Shown here: piece after piece, positions 32,238 to 41,510 of the stretch
How positions within the stretch are numbered: position 1 is the first letter of the stretch
Layout of the letters: every line of letters starts with the position of its first letter
Source of the DNA: Brevibacterium sp. XM4083
GTDB taxonomy: Bacteria > Actinomycetota > Actinomycetes > Actinomycetales > Brevibacteriaceae
NCBI RefSeq assembly: GCF_006489205.2
Contig: NZ_VFYR02000002.1
Location: 715,278 to 779,277, forward strand
Direction of reading: 5' to 3'
DNA length: 64,000 nucleotides
Notes under the pieces: generated by a model
What the model was told of the DNA's origin: nothing
What the model saw: the letters and a program-made list of their open reading frames with translations, nothing else
The model's database searches: none
Made by a program: the position numbers and the translations under genes

Positions 32238-33701
32238 GTGTCCTCGTCTCAGAACCCAGCCGACAACCGGCTGCACGGAATGGAGCGGGTGTCCTCCCGC
32301 ATCATCGGCATCTCGATCGCCGCCGCCCTCGGCGGGTTCCTCTTCGGCTTCGACACGGCGGTCATCAACGGCGCCGTCGACGCCCTGGCCACCGACTTCG
32401 GTCTCGATGCGTTCCTCAAGGGCTTCGCCGTCTCCTCGGCGCTCATCGCCTGCGCCGTCGGTGCGTGGTTCGCGGGATCGCTCGCCAACCGCTTCGGTCG
32501 CCTGCCCGTTATGGTTGTCGCCGCGATCCTCTTCTTCATCTCCGCGATCGGCTCGGGTCTCGCCTTCGGCGTCACCGACCTCATCATCTGGCGCATGGTC
32601 GGCGGCCTCGGCGTCGGGGCGGCCTCCGTCATCGCACCCGCGTACATCGCCGAGGTCTCCCCCGCCCGCGTGCGCGGACGCCTCGGATCCCTCCAGCAGC
32701 TCGCGATCGTCTCCGGCATCTTCGCCGCGCTGCTGTCCAACGCGCTGCTCGCCACGGTCTCCGGTGGGGCGTCGGCCCCGTTCTGGTTCGGCATCGACAC
32801 GTGGCGGTGGATGTTCATGGTCGAGGCGATCCCGGCCCTCATCTACGGTCTCTCCGCCCTCGGACTGCCGGAGTCCCCGCGCTTCCTCGTCGCCCGTGGA
32901 CGCGAGGAGGAGGCGGCGAAGGTGCTGCGCGACTTCACCGGCGTCGTCGACACCGATGCCCTCATCGACCGCATCCGCGAGTCACTCAAGCGCGAGGAGC
33001 GCGAGTCATTCCGCGACCTCATCGGCAAGCGGTTCGGCCTCAAGCCGATCGTGTGGATCGGCATCCTGCTGTCGGTCTTCCAGCAGTTCGTCGGCATCAA
33101 CGTCATCTTCTACTACTCGACGACCCTGTGGAGGTCCGTCGGCTTCGACGAGTCGAGCGCCCTGCTCACCTCGGTCATCACCTCGGTGACGAACATCGTC
33201 GTGACGATCGTCGCAATCCTCCTCGTCGACCGGGTCGGGCGCCGCAAGATGCTCCTCGCCGGTTCCCTGCTCATGGGCGTGTCACTGGCGATGATGGCGA
33301 TCGCGTTCTCCTTCGCCGAACTCGTCACCGCCGCCGACGGCACGACGAGCGCCGAGCTCGGCGCCCCCTGGTCGGTCATCGCCCTCATCTCCGCGAATGT
33401 CTTCGTCGTCGGCTTCGGCGCGACGTGGGGTCCGCTGACCTGGGTCCTCCTAGGCGAGATGTTCCCCAACCGGATCCGCGCCGCCGCCCTCGCCGTCGCC
33501 GCGGCAGCTCAGTGGGTCGCGAACTTCGCGATCTCGACGACGTTCCCGATCTTCGCCGACATCAGCCTCACCTTCGCGTACGGCTTCTACGCGTTCTTCG
33601 CCGTCCTATCCTTCTTCTTCGTGTGGTGGAAGGTGCCGGAGACGAAGGGCATCGAACTCGAGGACATGAGCGAGGACGCCTCCCCCACCCACAAGCCCTG
33701 A
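32238..33701 (+). CDS. MFS sugar porter
   Basis: A 487-residue proton-sugar symporter of the sugar porter family with twelve helices. Family signatures are all present: NRFGRLP after helix 2, PAYIAEVSPARVRGR, PESPRFLV in the central loop, QQFVGINV in helix 7, DRVGRRKM after helix 8 and the terminal PETKGIELE. Likely substrates are a pentose, hexose or inositol. The GTG at 32238 is chosen for its AAGGAG seven bases upstream. It is monocistronic and no catabolic gene is adjacent. Confidence 0.92.
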   Translation: MSSSQNPADNRLHGMERVSSRIIGISIAAALGGFLFGFDTAVINGAVDALATDFGLDAFLKGFAVSSALIACAVGAWFAGSLANRFGRLPVMVVAAILFFISAIGSGLAFGVTDLIIWRMVGGLGVGAASVIAPAYIAEVSPARVRGRLGSLQQLAIVSGIFAALLSNALLATVSGGASAPFWFGIDTWRWMFMVEAIPALIYGLSALGLPESPRFLVARGREEEAAKVLRDFTGVVDTDALIDRIRESLKREERESFRDLIGKRFGLKPIVWIGILLSVFQQFVGINVIFYYSTTLWRSVGFDESSALLTSVITSVTNIVVTIVAILLVDRVGRRKMLLAGSLLMGVSLAMMAIAFSFAELVTAADGTTSAELGAPWSVIALISANVFVVGFGATWGPLTWVLLGEMFPNRIRAAALAVAAAAQWVANFAISTTFPIFADISLTFAYGFYAFFAVLSFFFVWWKVPETKGIELEDMSEDASPTHKP

Positions 33702-33799
33702 CCCTCACAGCCCTCACCGCGAGGTCCGCGCGCACCCTCGCCGAGGTGGTGAGAGGTCACCCGCGCCGAGGCGGTCGCGCAGCCCCGTGGTCCCGACTC

Positions 33800-33975
33800 C
33801 TGGGTCGTGTGCGCCACCACTGCTCGGGCGTGTGCGCCACATCCACGGCGAAAGTGCGCCACCTCCAGGGTGAATCCGGGCTCGAAATCGCCATGAGCGC
33901 GGCGCAGAACCTCAGGCATCGCCATGAGCGTGGCGCAGAATCACAGTCACCGCCATGAGCGCGGCGCACAACCGC
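33800..33975. repeat. Short tandem repeats (24-bp and 31-bp families)
   Basis: CGCCATGAGCGCGGCGCAGA recurs at 33889, 33920 and 33951, an exact 31-base period with small changes. Just before it, GTGCGCCAC recurs three times about 22-24 bases apart. No gene fits in 33702-33989. Three copies with decayed spacing do not make a CRISPR array. Confidence 0.7.
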
Positions 33976-33989
33976 GAACGCCGAGGTGG

Positions 33990-34688
33990 TCACGCGTTGT
34001 CGTCGGATGCGTGGGAGGACCGTGCCTGCCCGGCGCGCGCCTCACCGGAGTCGCCGGTGTCACTGAAGTCACTGGCGTCGGCGTGACCATCGCCGGCGTC
34101 GGCGTGACCAGCGTCGGCATCGCCGGCTACCGCAGGGTTGCCAGCGTCCGCAGCATCTCCCTCGCCGGCCGCGTCAGCGTCACCTCCAGCGCCCTCCTCA
34201 ACAGCGCCCGCCTCAACAGGGTCGTCTTTGCGCTTGAGGCCGATGATGAGACCGGCGATCGCGAGCACGAAGCACGCGACGAGCCCGACCGTCAGCCCGG
34301 GGGCGAGCGCGTAGGCCTTCGCCAGCGCCTGGAAGCCGAGGAAGCCGACGGTCGAGTAGACGAGCGCCCACGCCGAACCGCCGATGATGAGCGCCGGAAT
34401 GTACCGGCGCGCGCTCATCCCCGAGGTGCCGGCAGCGAGGTTGACGACTGTCTGGAGCCCGACCGTGAGGAAGCTCAGCGCAACGATCGGCGAGCCGTAG
34501 CGGTTGATCATCGCCTCGGCCCTGCGGTACTTCCGTCCCGACATGAGCCGGTCGACGCGGTCGATGCGGCGGATGCCGTTGCGGGCGAGACGCCCGAGCA
34601 GGTAGGTGCCGCCGGCGCGGGCGAGGATGATGCCGAAGAGGATGAGCCACGTGACGGCGACGGGGAACGACCAGTCGAGGGGGTTCAT
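33990..34688 (-). CDS. DedA-family membrane protein
   Basis: A 232-residue protein with four or five membrane helices. The DedA/VTT core shows as GTYLLGRLARNG, NRYGSPIVALSFLTVG and LAAGTSGMSARRY, features of the family of undecaprenyl-phosphate or lipid flippases. The C-terminal 75 residues are a low-complexity Ala/Gly/Asp tail with repeats such as GDADAG and GHADAG. That part probably does not fold. It is monocistronic; the upstream region holds an inverted repeat at 34751-34770. Confidence 0.85.
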   Translation of the reverse strand: MNPLDWSFPVAVTWLILFGIILARAGGTYLLGRLARNGIRRIDRVDRLMSGRKYRRAEAMINRYGSPIVALSFLTVGLQTVVNLAAGTSGMSARRYIPALIIGGSAWALVYSTVGFLGFQALAKAYALAPGLTVGLVACFVLAIAGLIIGLKRKDDPVEAGAVEEGAGGDADAAGEGDAADAGNPAVAGDADAGHADAGDGHADASDFSDTGDSGEARAGQARSSHASDDNA

Positions 34689-34750
34689 CGGCGCTGCGCC
34701 TCACCGTGCCGGGTGCTCTTCGTGCTCACCCTTCGAGTCTACGGCATCCC

Positions 34751-34770
34751 AGGTTAGTCCGCCCTAACCT
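34751..34770. promoter_or_regulatory. AGGTTAG / CTAACCT inverted repeat
   Basis: Perfect 7-base arms at 34751-34757 and 34764-34770 are separated by six bases, 63 bases upstream of the DedA gene. The half-sites equal those of DtxR/IdeR boxes, but the spacing is wrong (one base in the DtxR consensus). It may bind a related dimeric regulator. Confidence 0.4.
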
Positions 34771-34842
34771 GAGGTGCGGCGAGACGGGCCATCTCAGGCG
34801 CTCACAGCCACCTCATCCCGACAGCCGCCGGGCCGCACCCGC

Positions 34843-36057
34843 TCACACGCGCACGCCCCCGAGCCACACCTGGTCCACCCGGTCCTCGATGCCGCGGACG
34901 TCGTCGGTGCTGAGGTCCCCGTCGACGAGGACGAGGTCGGCGAGGAGGTCAGCAGCGATGCGCCCCCGGTCGTCGTGCCCGAGGAGGTCGGCGGCCACCG
35001 AGGTGCCGGCGGCGAGCGCCTCGGCCCCGGAGAGTCCGGCGCCGGCGAGCAGGCTGATCTCCTCGAGGTTCTCCCCGTGCGGGCCGACTCCGGCGTCAGT
35101 GCCCATCGCGATCCGCACCCCCGCCTCGTGGGCGCGCACGATCGAATCGTGGTGGGCGTCGATGACGGCCTTCGCCTTGTCGATGACCGACTGCGGCATG
35201 TTCGCCCCCGCCTCGGCGGCCTTGATGACGGCCCGCGGCGCCTGAAGGGTGGGGACGAGGAACGTGCCGTGCTCGAGCATGAGGTCGATCGCCTCGTCGT
35301 CGAGGTAGATGCCGTGCTCGATCGAGCGGACACCGGCGCGCACCGCGGCCTTGATCCCCGGTGCGCCCTGCGCATGGGACATGACGTGCGCGCCCTGGGC
35401 GGTCGCCTCGGCGACGATCATCGCGATCTCAGCGTCGGAGAACTGGGAGTGCCGCGGATCGTCCCGCGGGGAGAGGACCCCGCCGGTCGAGCAGATCTTG
35501 ATGTGGTCGGCGCCGGCCCGGAGCAGCTCACGGGCCTTCCTCTGCACCCCTTCGACACCGTCGGCGACCCCCGAGGGGCGACCGGGGTGGGCGGCGAGGA
35601 ACGGGGACTCGGCCCCGGAGACGAGGTGGTTGTCGCCGTGCCCGCCGGTCTGGGACATGATGTTGACGGCGATCGTCAGCCGCGGCCCGGGCACGACCCC
35701 GGTCTCGACGGCCGTCTTCGTCCCGAGGTCGGTGCCTCCGGCGTCGCGGACCGTCGTCACCCCGCCGGCGAGCGTGTCGGCCATGTGCCGCACGGAGTTG
35801 TAGAACTGGAGGGAGAACGGGTCGTGGAAGGCCGAGACGTTCGCCGCGCCTGCGCTCATGAGATGGACGTGGCAGTCGATGATGCCGGGCACGAGCGTGC
35901 GATCGGTGGCGTCGACGAATTCGTCGTCGGCGTTGTGGGACCCCTGCCCCGCCTCGGTGATCGCGGTGATCCGATCGCCGTCGACGACGACATCGCGCCG
36001 TCCGGGGACGAACCGGGTGCCGTCGAAGACCTTCGCGTTCGTGAAAACCGTGACCAT
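34843..36057 (-). CDS. Amidohydrolase (prolidase/imidazolonepropionase-like)
   Basis: A 404-residue metal-dependent hydrolase of the amidohydrolase superfamily. The metal site is complete: DCHVH, a Lys likely carbamylated in DHIKICSTGG, His in VMSHAQG, His in RSIEHG and Asp in AMGTDAG. This set is typical of the Xaa-Pro / Xaa-Arg dipeptidase group, which can hydrolyse N-acyl or dipeptide substrates. The ATG at 36057 has GAGGAGAG upstream. It is divergent from the Pls-type synthetase, sharing a 199-base promoter region, so it may act on related peptide products; that is inference. Confidence 0.87.
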   Translation of the reverse strand: MVTVFTNAKVFDGTRFVPGRRDVVVDGDRITAITEAGQGSHNADDEFVDATDRTLVPGIIDCHVHLMSAGAANVSAFHDPFSLQFYNSVRHMADTLAGGVTTVRDAGGTDLGTKTAVETGVVPGPRLTIAVNIMSQTGGHGDNHLVSGAESPFLAAHPGRPSGVADGVEGVQRKARELLRAGADHIKICSTGGVLSPRDDPRHSQFSDAEIAMIVAEATAQGAHVMSHAQGAPGIKAAVRAGVRSIEHGIYLDDEAIDLMLEHGTFLVPTLQAPRAVIKAAEAGANMPQSVIDKAKAVIDAHHDSIVRAHEAGVRIAMGTDAGVGPHGENLEEISLLAGAGLSGAEALAAGTSVAADLLGHDDRGRIAADLLADLVLVDGDLSTDDVRGIEDRVDQVWLGGVRV

Positions 36058-36256
36058 GGGCGCTCTCCTCAGCATCGTGGAATGGTGTCGCAGCGGGACC
36101 GGCCGACCGATCCCCGTGATCCTTCACATCTATCACGTCACCGTGTTCCACGTCATACCGGCGTTCACGTGCCCGACACCTTCTCCGGTTAAGATCATCA
36201 GCGAATACTCAGTCGGCGCTCACGGCGTCGACCTGGCAGCTCGATCCGGAAGTACT
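36058..36256. other. Divergent promoter region of the amidohydrolase and synthetase genes
   Basis: About 200 bases, somewhat richer in A+T than the flanks, separate the two divergent starts. GTTAAGATCATCAGCGAATA near 36188-36207 is the least GC-rich part and probably contains promoter elements. I cannot assign hexamers with confidence. Confidence 0.35.
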
Positions 36257-39200
36257 GTGACAGAACACGCCGCGCAATTCCCTGCCCAGCCCCGCCCCCG
36301 CGAGGATCGCACCCTCATCGATGTGCTCCTGGAGACTGCGGGCGCCCACGGCGACCAGCCCGCGATCGACGACGGCAGGATCGTGCTCAGCTACTCCGAG
36401 CTCATCGCCGACATCCGCGATCTCGCCCTCCGCCTCGCCGAGGCGGGCATCGGTCCCGGTGACAAGGTGGGGGTGCGTGTGCCGTCGGGGTCCGTCGACC
36501 TCTACGTCGCGATCCTCGCAACGATGATGCTCGGTGCCGCCTACGTCCCCGTCGACGTCGACGACCCCGATGAGCGGGCCCGCACCGTGTTCGCCGAGGC
36601 GGCCGTGACCGGGGTGATCACCGAGGGCCGGGCGATCGAGGCCCGCACCGCGCGGGGTCCGCTCGAGCGCACCGAGATGCGCGGGCCGACGCCCGACGAC
36701 GACTGCTGGGTGATCTTCACCTCCGGATCGACGGGCACCCCGAAGGGCGTGGCCGTCTCCCACCGCTCGGCTGCCGCGTTCGTCGACGCCGAGGCGGCCC
36801 TTTTCCTCGCCGAGGAGCCGCTCGGTCCCGGTGACCGCGTGCTCGCCGGTCTCTCCGTCGCCTTCGATGCCAGCTGTGAGGAGATGTGGCTGGCGTGGCG
36901 GCACGGGGCCTGCCTCGTCCCCGCCCCGCGCGCCCTCGTCAAGTCCGGCATGGACCTCGGGCCGTGGCTGTCCTCGCGCGGCATCACCGTCGTCTCGACG
37001 GTGCCCACGCTCGCCGCCCTGTGGCCGGCCGAGAGCCTCGACGCCGTGCGCCTCCTCATCTTCGGCGGCGAGGCCTGTCCCCCCGAACTCGCCCGCCGCC
37101 TCAGCGACGAGGGCCGCGAGGTGTGGAACACGTACGGCCCCACCGAGGCGACCGTCGTCGCCTGCGCGGCCCTCCTCGACGGGACCGAGCCGATCCGCAT
37201 CGGCCTGCCGCTCGACGGCTGGTCGCTCGCCGTCGTCGACTCCGCCGGCGCCCCCGTGGCCGAGGGTGAGACCGGTGAGCTCATCATCGGCGGCGTCGGC
37301 CTGGCCCGCTACCTCGATCCGGCCAAGGACGCGGAGAAGTACGCGCCCATGCCGAGTCTCGGCTGGGAGCGCGCCTACCGGTCCGGCGACCTCGTCGTCA
37401 ACGATCCCGCCGGCCTCATCTTCGTCGGCCGCGCCGACGAGCAGATCAAACTCGGCGGTCGCCGCATCGAACTCGGTGAGATCGACGCCGCCCTCCAGGC
37501 ACTGGCCGGCGTCGAGGGCGCGGCGGCAGCGGTGAAGACGACCCCGGCGGGCACGGACATCCTCGTCGGCTACCTCGCAAGCGCCGCCCCGGACGCGCAG
37601 GCGCGGATCCCCGCGTGGGAGGAGGCGCTGCGCGCCGAACTGCCGGCCGCGCTCGTCCCCCGCCTCGCCCTCATCGACGAGCTGCCGACGAAGACCTCGG
37701 GCAAGGTCGACCGCGCCGCCCTGCCGTGGCCGATGGGCGGGGAGGCGGAGACCGCGGACAGCACCGAGGTGTTCGACCCCGCCACCGAATGGATCGCCGA
37801 CCAGTGGACGGCGGTCCTCGGATCCCGCCCGGGTGCGGACACGGACTTCTTCACGGTCGGCGGCGGCAGCCTCGCCGCCGCCCAGCTCGTGTCCCGGCTG
37901 CGCGGCCAGCACCCGAGCGTCACCGTCGGCGACATCTACGCCCACCCGCGCTTCGGTGCGCTGGCCACTCTCTGCCTCGGCGACGACGGGGCCGCCGCTC
38001 CCGGACCGATCCGGGAGATCGGGCGGACGTCGAAGGGCATGCAGGCGTTCCAGACGCTGCTCGCGATCCCCGTCCACATCCTCGGCGGGGTGCGGTGGGT
38101 CGTCATCGCCATGGTGCTCGCCAACCTCGCGAACCTCCTCGGCGCCGACGTGCCCCGGACGCCGTGGCCGGTCGTCATCACCCTCTTCCTCGTCTTCGTC
38201 ACCGCGTGGGGGCGGATGCTCATCTCCGCCGGCGCCGCGCGCCTGCTCCTCGCCGGGCTGAAACCGGGCGTCTATCCGCGCTCGGGCTGGGTGCACAAGC
38301 GGCTGTGGCTCGCCGAGCACATCGCCGACCTCGCCGCTGCCGTCTCCGTCGCCAGCGCCCCCTGGGTGGGGTGGTACGCGAAGCTGCTCGGCAACCGCAT
38401 CGGCCCCGACGCGGACCTCCATTCCGCCCCGCCGGTCACCGGTTTCCTCACCCTCGAAGGGGGTGCGGCGATCGAACCCGAGGTCGACCTCAAGGGCTGG
38501 TGGGTCGATGGTGACCTCCTGCGCATCGGCACGATCGTCGTCGGGGAGAACGCGACTGTCGGCGCCCGGTCGACGCTCATGCCCGGGACGCAGATCGGTG
38601 CCGGGGCGCTCGTCGAAGCCGGTTCCGCGGTGACCGGCAAGGTGCGGCGCAACCAGATCTACTCGGGCTCCCCGGCCGTGCGCATCGGCAAGGCGAAGAA
38701 GACGTGGCCCGCCCCGCCGCAGCGCCGTCGCCTGCCGTTCCTCTTCTACGCCGCCGGCTCCCAGTTCAACGCCGCCCTGCCCTACCTCGCCGCGGTGCCG
38801 GGGCTCCTCCTCATGGTCGCCGTCTCCGGCATCTCCGTCGTCGAGAACCCGTGGCTCGTCCTCGCGTGGTCACCGGTGCTCGCCTGCGTGTGGTTCGTCT
38901 GCACGGCCTTGTTCATCCTCATCTCCGTGCGCGTCCTCGCCATCGGCATGGAGGAGGGCGAGTTCCCCGTCCGGTCGGCCCGCGGCTACCGGGTGTGGGC
39001 GACCGAGCGTCTCCTCGACCTCGCCCGCGACCTCCTCTTCCCCCTCTACGCCTCGATGCTCACCCCATGGTGGCTGCGGGCGCTCGGGGCCAAGGTCGGT
39101 CCCGGCACGGAGATCTCCACCGTCGTCTTCGTCCCGAAGATGACGACGATCGCCGCCGGCGCCTTCCTCGCCGACGACACGATGGTCGCGAGCTACGAAC

Positions 39201-40192
39201 TCGGCCACGGGTGGATGCGCGCGGGCCGGGCGAAGGTCGGCAAACGGGCGTTCCTCGGCAACTCGGGCATCGCCTCACCGGGCAGGCGGGTGCCGAAGAA
39301 CGCGCTCGTCGCCGTGCTCTCGGCAGCCCCGGCGAAGGCGAAGAAGGGCTCCTCGTGGCTCGGGTCTCCCCCGGTGCAGCTGCGCCGGGCCGCCGTCGAC
39401 GCCGACGAAGCGCTCACCTACGCCCCGAAGCTCGGCGTGAAGATCGCCCGCGGCATCTTCGAGACGCTGCGGATCACCTCGGTGATGGTCGGCGGCGCGC
39501 TCGTCGCCGCAGTCATCCTCACGATCATCGCCCTCCTCGGCGTCCCCGGCGGACCGGCCTCCCCGGCCGGCGGCTTCCTCGCCTCCGTCGGGCTCGCCCT
39601 CCTCACCTCCGGGGTCGTCATGATGGTCGCCGGCGCAGTGGCCGCGGGCTTGGCGGTCATCGCGAAATGGGTCTTCGTCGGCCGGATCAGCCCCGGGGAC
39701 CACCCGCTGTGGTCGTCGTTCATCTGGCGCGGCGAAGTCGCCGATTGCTTCGTCGAACTCGTCGCCGCCCCCTGGTTCACCCGCAACGCCGTGGGCACCC
39801 CGGCGATCGTGTGGTACCTGCGCGCGATGGGGGCGAGGATCGGGCACGGCGTGTGGTGCGAGTCGTACTGGCTGCCCGAGGCCGACCTCGTGCGCCTCGA
39901 CGACAATTCGACGGTCAACCGCGGTTGCGTCGTCCAGACCCACCTCTTCCACGACCGGGTGATGAGCCTCGACGAGGTCACCCTCGAGGCCGGGGCGACG
40001 CTCGGACCCAACAGCGTCATCCTGCCCGCGGCGACCCTCGGGCAGAACGCGACGGTGGGGGCGACCTCGCTCGTCATGCGCGGCGAGTTCGTGCCGCCCC
40101 ATGCGTACTTCAGCGGCAATCCTGTCATACCCTGGGTGGATGCACCTGAACTCCCTGAGCGCGCCCCGGTCGAGCACCCCGTCGATGCTTGA
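36257..40192 (+). CDS. Pls-type single-module nonribosomal peptide synthetase
   Basis: A 1311-residue membrane enzyme with the architecture of epsilon-poly-L-lysine synthase (Pls/PosA family). The adenylation domain (about 20-495) has FTSGSTGTPKG, NTYGPTEAT, YRSGDLV, GRADEQIKLGGRRIELGEID and the A10 Lys483 (KTSGKVDR). A peptidyl carrier domain follows with Ser538 in GGGSLAA. The C-terminal half alternates membrane helices with hexapeptide-repeat-like soluble segments (IVVGENATVGARS and later SVILPAATLGQNATVG). There is no condensation domain of the usual type. Specificity positions read by alignment to GrsA are D-A-E-S-I-G-T-V-V plus Lys, very near the lysine code. The product is probably a homopolymer or short isopeptide. 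An M1 peptidase gene overlaps its end. Confidence 0.9.
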   Translation: MTEHAAQFPAQPRPREDRTLIDVLLETAGAHGDQPAIDDGRIVLSYSELIADIRDLALRLAEAGIGPGDKVGVRVPSGSVDLYVAILATMMLGAAYVPVDVDDPDERARTVFAEAAVTGVITEGRAIEARTARGPLERTEMRGPTPDDDCWVIFTSGSTGTPKGVAVSHRSAAAFVDAEAALFLAEEPLGPGDRVLAGLSVAFDASCEEMWLAWRHGACLVPAPRALVKSGMDLGPWLSSRGITVVSTVPTLAALWPAESLDAVRLLIFGGEACPPELARRLSDEGREVWNTYGPTEATVVACAALLDGTEPIRIGLPLDGWSLAVVDSAGAPVAEGETGELIIGGVGLARYLDPAKDAEKYAPMPSLGWERAYRSGDLVVNDPAGLIFVGRADEQIKLGGRRIELGEIDAALQALAGVEGAAAAVKTTPAGTDILVGYLASAAPDAQARIPAWEEALRAELPAALVPRLALIDELPTKTSGKVDRAALPWPMGGEAETADSTEVFDPATEWIADQWTAVLGSRPGADTDFFTVGGGSLAAAQLVSRLRGQHPSVTVGDIYAHPRFGALATLCLGDDGAAAPGPIREIGRTSKGMQAFQTLLAIPVHILGGVRWVVIAMVLANLANLLGADVPRTPWPVVITLFLVFVTAWGRMLISAGAARLLLAGLKPGVYPRSGWVHKRLWLAEHIADLAAAVSVASAPWVGWYAKLLGNRIGPDADLHSAPPVTGFLTLEGGAAIEPEVDLKGWWVDGDLLRIGTIVVGENATVGARSTLMPGTQIGAGALVEAGSAVTGKVRRNQIYSGSPAVRIGKAKKTWPAPPQRRRLPFLFYAAGSQFNAALPYLAAVPGLLLMVAVSGISVVENPWLVLAWSPVLACVWFVCTALFILISVRVLAIGMEEGEFPVRSARGYRVWATERLLDLARDLLFPLYASMLTPWWLRALGAKVGPGTEISTVVFVPKMTTIAAGAFLADDTMVASYELGHGWMRAGRAKVGKRAFLGNSGIASPGRRVPKNALVAVLSAAPAKAKKGSSWLGSPPVQLRRAAVDADEALTYAPKLGVKIARGIFETLRITSVMVGGALVAAVILTIIALLGVPGGPASPAGGFLASVGLALLTSGVVMMVAGAVAAGLAVIAKWVFVGRISPGDHPLWSSFIWRGEVADCFVELVAAPWFTRNAVGTPAIVWYLRAMGARIGHGVWCESYWLPEADLVRLDDNSTVNRGCVVQTHLFHDRVMSLDEVTLEAGATLGPNSVILPAATLGQNATVGATSLVMRGEFVPPHAYFSGNPVIPWVDAPELPERAPVEHPVDA

Positions 40193-41510
40193 TCCCTATA
40201 CGCCGGGCGTCGGCAGTGCGGATCTGCTCATCGACCACTATGACATCGACCTCGACTACCGGATCGGGCCCAACCGGTTGGCCGGGAAGGCGCGGCTGAC
40301 CGGCCGGGTGCTCACGGAGACGTCGACGATCGTCCTCGATCTCACGGGGATGCGGGTGACGAAGGCGAGCGTCAACGGCCGCAAGGTCCGCTACTCGCTG
40401 CGCGGGAAGAAGCTGCGGCTGAGCACCGAGGCGCTGGGGAAGAACCAGCCGGTGCGCATCGACATCGCCTACGAGGGCAATCCGCAGCCGGCGATCGGCA
40501 CGTGGGGCGACATCGGCTGGGAGGAGCTCGAGGACGGCGTCCTCGTCGCCGGTCAGCCCGTCGGCGCCTCGACGTGGTTCCCGTGCAATGACCATCCCTC
40601 GAACAAGGCGAAGTTCCGGATCCGGGTGCTCACGGAGTCCGAGTACACGGTCGTGTCCAATGGCGACCTCGTCGAGAAGGTCCGCAAGGCCGGACGCACG
40701 GCGTGGACGTTCCAGTCGACGACACCGCTGGCGACGTACCTTGCGACCGTGCAGATCGGCCGGTACCGCAGCGCCGAGCTGCCCGCCCCGCCCGGTGTCG
40801 CCCCGAGCCCCGTGCCGCTGACGGTCTTCGCCGGTGAGGCCTGGCAGACCGCGGTCGCGCGCCTGCCCGTCCAGCACGCGATGATGACCCTCTTCGTCGA
40901 CCGCTTCGGTCCCTACCCGTTCGACCGCTACGACGTCGTCGTGACGAACGAGGAGCTCGAGATCCCGCTCGAGTCGCAGCCGCTGTCCGTGCTCGGACCC
41001 AACCACCTCGGCCCCGAATGGGAGGCCGAACGGCTCGTCGCCCACGAGTTGGCCCACCAGTGGTTCGGCAATTCGCTCACCCCGAACAGTTGGTCGGACA
41101 TCTGGCTCAACGAGGGCTTCGCGTGCTACGCCGAGTGGCTGTGGTCGGAGGAGACGGGGCTGATGAGCGCCGACGAGTGGGCCCGGACCTGGCATCGGGC
41201 GCTCAGCGCCTCCCCGCAGGACATCGTGCTCGCCGATCCCGGGGGCCCCGACATGTTCGACGACCGCGTCTACAAGCGCGGGGCGCTCACCCTCCACGCT
41301 CTGCGGCTGACCCTCGGCGACGACGTCTTCTTCGCGTGCGTGCGCGAATGGACGACGCGGCACCGGCACGGCAACGTCACGACGAGGGATTTCATCGACA
41401 GCGTCTCGCGCACGTCAGGGCGTGACATCGCCGAGGTGGTTCGTCCGTGGCTGACCGAGACCGCACTGCCGCCGCTGCCGTTACCCCAGCTGCCGCACGA
41501 GCAGGTCTGA
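40185..41510 (+). CDS. M1-family zinc metallopeptidase
   Basis: A 441-residue aminopeptidase-like enzyme. The N-terminal beta-saddle (DHYDIDLDY, LVSNG-like VVSNGD) leads into the thermolysin-like domain with HELAHQWFGNS (His287, Glu288, His291) and Glu310 in WLNEGFACYAEW, a complete HEXXH-x18-E zinc site. The usual GAMEN exopeptidase motif is replaced by IPLESQPLS. There is no signal peptide. The start at 40185 overlaps the synthetase stop by eight bases; an in-frame ATG at 40140 is an alternative. Poly-lysine producers carry M1-type degrading enzymes, so this may trim or detoxify the product. Confidence 0.88.
   Translation: MLDPYTPGVGSADLLIDHYDIDLDYRIGPNRLAGKARLTGRVLTETSTIVLDLTGMRVTKASVNGRKVRYSLRGKKLRLSTEALGKNQPVRIDIAYEGNPQPAIGTWGDIGWEELEDGVLVAGQPVGASTWFPCNDHPSNKAKFRIRVLTESEYTVVSNGDLVEKVRKAGRTAWTFQSTTPLATYLATVQIGRYRSAELPAPPGVAPSPVPLTVFAGEAWQTAVARLPVQHAMMTLFVDRFGPYPFDRYDVVVTNEELEIPLESQPLSVLGPNHLGPEWEAERLVAHELAHQWFGNSLTPNSWSDIWLNEGFACYAEWLWSEETGLMSADEWARTWHRALSASPQDIVLADPGGPDMFDDRVYKRGALTLHALRLTLGDDVFFACVREWTTRHRHGNVTTRDFIDSVSRTSGRDIAEVVRPWLTETALPPLPLPQLPHEQV

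Noticed and set aside
33889-33971. Three 21-base repeats at 31-base period, CRISPR-like at first sight
   Set aside because: Only three copies, gaps of ten bases, no leader and no cas genes.
34751-34770. DtxR/IdeR iron box
   Set aside because: Half-sites match but they are six bases apart instead of one, so the 19-base consensus is not met.
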